A stretch of 64,000 nucleotides of DNA from Cylicocyclus nassatus (lineage: Eukaryota > Nematoda > Chromadorea > Rhabditida > Strongylidae): NCBI GenBank assembly GCA_958299035.1, contig CATQJL010000316.1:13362347-13426346 (forward strand), given 5' to 3'. The notes beneath the pieces are model-generated. The model made no database searches. It was not told the DNA's origin and was given only the letters and a program-made list of their open reading frames with translations. Both the position numbers and the translations under genes were made by a program. Shown here in pieces: positions 59,641-64,000 of the stretch (its first letter is position 1; each line of letters starts with the position of its first letter).

Positions 59641-60206
59641 TTACCGGGAGCAAAAGAGACTTGCAAATGCTTAGATCACAAGGTGGCTTTATAGCTATGA
59701 CCAGCCTTTATTTTGCAATTTTTGGAATATTTTGCTGTATTTTTCTTCCAACTGGATTAAATTCATTGCGTTTTGAGTATGTGAAGGATCGATGTAAAAC
59801 ACATGCTTCTACAGAATTTTGGATTTACCTGTTGAGTACGAAGCGAGATAGAGCCAATTAAAGAGTGGCTTTATAGCTATGACCAGCACTGTATGTTGCG
59901 GTTTGGGCCTCATACGACTCACGCCCGTGGGAGGAAACTTTTCATCACAAATTCTCGCCCCAGCCTACTTCAATGTATTGGGTGGAGGCCGTCAGGGGAG
60001 AATTTTTAATGAAAAGTCTCCCCCCCCCCCCTCCCACGTTCATAAGTCGTAGGAGGCCTTAAACTGTCACATTTAATATATCATCTGAAATTTCTTGGTG
60101 AGAAGAATCTAACCTATGAAGTCGCAACATGATTCATGCAGTTCTGAAGAAGTTAGAGCTGTTGAATTTCAAAAAGCGCTTTTCAACCTACTTTTTCAAG
60201 ACCCTG

Positions 60207-61229
60207 TGGCCGTATTCATCAACGAATCCCGAAGGTTAAACTAACCCTGGAGGGTTAATTTAAGCCTAGAAAGCGTTTAACCCGTATTCATGAAACACAG
60301 GGTAGGCTTAACCCTGAGGGTTAGATCCAACCTTGAGGGTTAATTTTAGCCCGAAAGCGACAAACCCGTATTCATCAACGAATCGTGAGGGTTAAACTAA
60401 CCCTGGAGGGGTTAAACTTAAGTGATTCATCAGGGTTAATTTAACCCTAGCTTAGAGCAAGGACAACTCTATCCTAACACATCATACAAACATTTACTCG
60501 CATTTAAAAGCTTTATGGAAAACGATCAACGAGTGTTGTAGTATTTAGTTTCAGTTCTTTTCATGGTATTTGGTTTTGACCTCTTTTATGTTCAAATTCG
60601 AATTACATGAAACACTGACTTCGCGAGAAAAAGATTACTAGCTTTGGTGACAAATGAATGCAACAAGGAAAAATGGTTGCGCATTCCACTCTGACAAGTG
60701 CCGAACAGAAGAATTCCTTTATGATAACCCGCATTGACCCTTAAAAGAGTAGCACAAGCCCGAGGTATAAAACGAACTGCGCAAAAGTAGAACTTACACG
60801 GCACAATTGCACACAAGAAAATAAACTCACGCTGGAAAAATGGATGCTGCACAAATGTGCTAGAGCTGTATTATAAAAACTAATGTTAGAAGCTTATTCG
60901 TTGATTATACTACCATAACGGGAAAGAATAGAAGTATAGAGTGAATTTAGCACGTACTTAGGTATTCTGTGATGTGTGTTTGCACAGCGCAGGCGTAACT
61001 GACGCCTTAACCCTTCAGGGTTGATTCAACCCTCAGGGTTCATTGGCCGTATTCATCAACTATAGGGTTCGTTGATGAATACGGCGACAGGTTCGTTGAT
61101 CGATACGGGTGGATTGCGTTCCGTGGTAAACCCTACCCTATGTTGATGAATACGGCCAATGAACCCTGAGGGTTAAACTTACCCTCCAGAGTTAGTTTAA
61201 CCCTCAGGGTTCGTTGATGAAGACGGCCA
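60207..61229. mobile_element. MITE with TGGCCGTATTCATCAACGAA ends, 3-bp TSD
   Basis: Left end TGGCCGTATTCATCAACGAA and right end the inverse with one change (AGACGGCCA); CTG on both sides (60,204-06 and 61,230-32). Comparison with copy 1 of foldback A shows the uninterrupted site. The ends are rich in GGGTTAA and TTAACCCT words. A shorter palindrome with the same GGCCGTATTCATCAAC word (61,044-61,158) lies inside. The 3-bp duplication and GGCCGTATTCAT end recall PIF/Harbinger MITEs, but the class is not proved. Confidence 0.8.
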
Positions 61230-61905
61230 CTGGATCTCGGCGCTGTTTCAATGGATTGGTACGGCTAAAACATACACTGATAGGGCAAATTTTACTCTAC
61301 AAAGCGTATGAAATTGCAACATCACACGCTTTCACTTTTAGATTTAATAAGTTCAACTGTCAGCTGTCATTAAACGCGCTAAAATGGCCTAATTTTTGAA
61401 AATGCTGTCTTTGAGCGACCACTTCTCAAATCGAACTGATTTTCTCATTATCTGATAGACCACTATTTACTCTTTAAAATCTATGAAGTCGCAATTGCTA
61501 ACATCTTCAATTGCATATTTTATAAAAGTGGAAATCTTGCATAATTTATCGTTATTTTATTATTCAAAATTCTGGTTCTCAGCGGTTATTCCCTGGACCC
61601 ACCTACTTTCTTCGCAATACGTTGTGGCAAAATTTACCTAATAAAATCCGTACAATCCCGCTAACTTTTACTTCCAAATACACCATTTACTAAACACGTT
61701 TATTTTGAATAGATATGTCGCCGTATACATAGAAATATGATTTCAATAATCTTTTTTGCGCTTATCTTGCTTATTTTCCGCGCGCTGGCGGCAGTGACCT
61801 GGAAGGATAGGCTCAGTCAACGTTAACGCCTCCCTCTCCCCCCCCCCCGGTCGACGTTTTTAGGAGGTGAGTGTCCGGCATTACCACCTTCATTTTTGGC
61901 TGGCC

Positions 61906-62631
61906 AGTATACTTTGGAATATTCGAGAATTTTTTCGAATAATCGAATAACCGAATATATTCGAAAATCAAAAATATCGAATATCGAATTTCGAATATTT
62001 TCAAAGACAAAAAATGTCGAATATTCGAATATCGAATATTTTCGAAAAACAAAAATGTCGAATAATCGAATATCGAATATTTTCGAAAAACAAAAATGTC
62101 GAATAATCGAATATCGAATATTTTCGAAATAAGAAAATTGTCGAATAATCGAATATCGATTATATTCGAATTGAAAATAATCCGAATACTCGAAATATTC
62201 GAGAAAAAAATCCGAATAAACGAATATTTTGCATCGATTATGTCGAATATTCAAATAAATTTTGATCGAATTAGCACAATGAAGGACTCCATGCAGTGTG
62301 CAACTTGGACAACAAACGATGGTTGCTGGTATAGCAGTCAAAATTGTGACCCTGTCATGTAGTTATTCGATTATACAAAATTGTCGAATAATCGAATAAC
62401 TTTTGAAAATAAATATTCGAATGTTCGAATTTTTATTCGAATATTTTCGAAATTCAAATTTTTCGAATAACCGAATAATCGAATAAAATCGAAATTGACA
62501 ATTTTCGAATAAGCGAGTATCGAATATATTCGAGATTTTGAAATTTTCGAATAATCGAATTTCGAATAAAATTTATTCGAATACTTTATTCGAATACTCG
62601 AATATTTATTCGATTCGGTCCAAAGTATACT
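61906..62631. mobile_element. TTCGAATA-rich MITE in foldback A
   Basis: AGTATACTTTGG (61,906) and its inverse (ending 62,631) enclose some 700 bp made almost wholly of TTCGAATA-like words on both strands. GGCC occurs on both outer sides (possible 4-6 bp duplication), and foldback A copy 1 shows the empty site (GGCCGGCCACTGGTAGC). A less repetitive block sits at 62,275-62,350. Long open frames here are by-products of the repeats. Confidence 0.75.
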
Positions 62632-62730
62632 GGCCAATGGTAGCTGGGACTACCTTCACTTTTAGAGGGCCCGGCTCCCCTCATCGCACCTCTAGTCGCG
62701 CCTTGGCTATAACTTTTTCTGATCTATATG

Positions 62731-62858
62731 CAGTACCACCCACATAACGTGCAAAATTTCGTGAATGTCGCGAAGTTGTGCGAAATTCAGGGAATTTCGC
62801 GGAATTCTGGTTCGTGACATTCACGGAAATTTTGCACATTATGTGATTGGTGTTGTAT
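62731..62858. repeat. Hairpin repeat, about 128 bp
   Basis: CACATAACGTGCAAAATTTC near the left end pairs with its near-inverse at the right; a second, inner inverted repeat (GCGAAATTCAGGGAATTTCGC) forms the loop region. Small MITE-like sequence just outside foldback A. Confidence 0.6.
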
Positions 62859-63399
62859 CTAAACAGCTGATCACGGTACCTCGTTTAAAATTGCATGTGA
62901 AAAAAAACTTTTAAGCTGAATTTTGAACGAACTATAAAGCACTTCGGATGACTGAGTACTATGAATGGGCAAACAGTTGGGAAGCTAATAACTCTACGAG
63001 TTTTTTAGATAATGAACTGAAAGGAGTGGAATCGGGGAGATCTCTGAATATTAATTTTCAGAGTATGATTCGCTTCTGTAGAACTTTGCAATAAAATTGC
63101 CTAATTGACAGTTGGAAGTGCAAGATTTGCTAATTAAGGTGCGAGGGTAATTTCATATCACCCCGAATAACGCCGACGGGCAAATGCTATTAAGCAATTA
63201 TATGCTCTTTGTAATCTTTTTTTACAAATAGGAGCAATCCCTGAACTCTTCTGGCGGGGGTTTATAAGGAAGGCAAAGCAGCACATTTTTGTGCACATTT
63301 TTGTGGAAAATGAGGACGAAATGCCCGGATACCCGTATTTCTGTTTCTGTTCGAAGAGGCTATTTCAAAAGTTTACAGAAAAGTCGGAGGCTGAGTATA
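62859..63399. other. Non-coding stretch
   Basis: AT-rich sequence with no recognised feature. Confidence 0.4.
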
Positions 63400-63901
63400 T
63401 TAGGTTGTCCCATAAGTCTTTTCATATTCGAACCTTCAATTCGGTTTTTCTCAAGAACTACAGCACCTAAATAGGCTGCAAATTTTTAACAGTAATTCTG
63501 AGTGAATAAGCTATATAATCAACCATTTGCGGGGTACACAGAAGTGATACAGGCAAAGTTTGAAAATTGAGCGCATTGTTTTTTTCTTGATTTCTAGCCA
63601 TCAGAAAAATGCAGCAAGCGCATGCATAGATATCCGATGAGGAGAGTATATGCATGAAAAAGTGGGAAATCAGAGCTGTTTTGTACTGAGATATGATGAT
63701 TTCCGTTTTCGGAAATTCGAAAATTTTTTTATTTTGGCTTGGAACTTGTTGCGGATTGAGCTTGGTGGGAACTTTTGAACGCCATCTTGTAGAGCTTACT
63801 TTGATCTGTCGAACGGTACCCTGCATTTTATCAGGAATTCAAGAAGAACTGATTTATGCCGCGGAAAATTCAGGTATGAAAAGACTTATGGGACAACCTA
63901 A
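63400..63901. mobile_element. Mariner-type MITE, TTAGGTTGTCCCATAAGTCT ends
   Basis: Termini TTAGGTTGTCCCATAAGTCT and its inverse (TTAGGTTGTCCCATAAGTCT read on the minus strand from 63,901), TA on both sides. This terminus is of the type reported for nematode mariners, including the hookworm mariner bandit. It contains one copy of the GCCATCTTGTAGAGCTTACT motif at 63,781. No transposase frame. Confidence 0.88.
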
Positions 63902-64000
63902 TACAAGGAGTTGCTCTAAGAACGGTCCCGACTGAAATTTTTCGGAGAAATTTATGATGGATCAAAATAAAATAATAATTCCAGGAGAATAATCAAGGCG

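Larger units (their letters stand above)
52449..59891 (-). mobile_element. Tc1-like transposon (IR/DR type) interrupted by a PLE complex
   Basis: Outer termini CAGTGCTGGTCGTAGCTATA (52,449) and, inverted, CAGTGCTGGTCATAGCTATA (ending 59,891) are flanked by TA. Inner direct repeats lie about 182 bp inside each end: at the right 59,681-59,710, at the left 52,631-52,644 continuing at 58,511 after the PLE insertion. Without the PLE the element is about 1.6 kb, the normal Tc1 size. The transposase relic is on the minus strand (58,590-59,640). It inserted at TA in the loop of foldback A. Confidence 0.85.
51764..62702. mobile_element. Large foldback element A, copy 2, split by nested insertions
   Basis: The left arm (51,764-52,446) and right arm pieces (59,894-60,206, 61,230-61,905, 62,632-62,702) match the two arms of copy 1, with the whole in the opposite orientation: its left end matches copy 1's right end (GCGATAGTGGGAGCC) and its right end matches copy 1's left end (GGCCCGGCTCCCCTCATCGC). 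The loop around 59,894-60,090 matches the loop of copy 1 loosely. Three separate insertions interrupt it: the Tc1/PLE composite in the loop, a CTG-flanked MITE and a TTCGAATA element. Without them the element would be about 1.7 kb. Confidence 0.8.

Noticed and set aside
58497..59710. A shorter complete Tc1 element of 1.2 kb using the inner repeats as its ends
   Set aside because: The inner repeats lack clean CAGTG tips with TA on both sides, while the outer pair (52,449 and 59,891) has them, sits at the expected foldback loop site and gives equal outer-inner spacing on both sides.
60270..61210. Telomere-like GGGTTAA repeats
   Set aside because: The words are irregular, on both strands and inside a MITE with TSD; not a telomeric array.
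61823..62341. 172-codon minus-strand frame rich in Tyr, Phe, Ile
   Set aside because: A translation of TTCGAATA-type simple sequence; open by base composition.

Overview
The window reads as nuclear DNA of a parasitic nematode, most likely a strongylid hookworm (Ancylostoma or a close relative). The support is an RTE-clade retrotransposon of the kind common in hookworms, several mariner-type TIRs starting TTAGGTTG, a tRNA-derived SINE, very short introns (46-60 bp) with TTTTCAG-like acceptors, and an astacin metalloprotease gene. No bacterial-style gene order is present. Genes are sparse and repeats dominate: most of the open frames are shadows of inverted repeats.

Region by region. 1-11.6 kb is mostly unrecognised non-coding DNA with a probable decayed LTR-retroelement 3' end near 4.1-4.8 kb. 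11.6-17.6 kb holds a SINE, several small foldback/MITE elements, a Tc1-type end, a Pro-rich exon-like fragment (13.5-13.8 kb) and a decayed, intron-retaining copy of propionyl-CoA carboxylase beta (16.7-17.2 kb). 17.7-27.8 kb is a run of foldback elements, many nested, including a 120-bp tandem array. 27,849-31,122 is a full-length RTE retrotransposon with a 12-bp target-site duplication, broken by frameshifts and by loss of the motif-A catalytic aspartate. 32.7-36.5 kb has more foldbacks. 37,138-38,981 (minus strand) is the clearest host gene: an astacin with an intact zinc site whose usual EGF/CUB/ShK tail is replaced by a long, basic, cysteine-free repeat tail. 39.5-47.4 kb is a chain of Tc1/mariner-type foldbacks, one carrying a perfect solo LTR. 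48.99-49.52 kb is a possible small three-exon gene, followed by a possible Gag remnant.

51.76-62.70 kb is one large foldback split by successive insertions. A Tc1-like transposon (52,449-59,891) sits in its loop; a Penelope-like element (PLE) complex of three copies (52,645-58,499, 11-bp TSD) sits inside the left inner repeat of that Tc1; a 1.0-kb MITE and a 0.7-kb TTCGAATA-rich element sit in its right arm. The PLE copies encode reverse transcriptase plus a GIY-YIG endonuclease and each complete 3' end carries a hammerhead-like ribozyme motif.

Three cross-cutting patterns stand out: four different Tc1-like families share an IR/DR layout with direct repeats spaced about 180 bp; a motif of about 35 bp recurs inside mariner-type MITEs with different termini; and a 13-bp word recurs near the ends of foldbacks. 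All assignments are from reading the sequence and from family knowledge; no database search was run.
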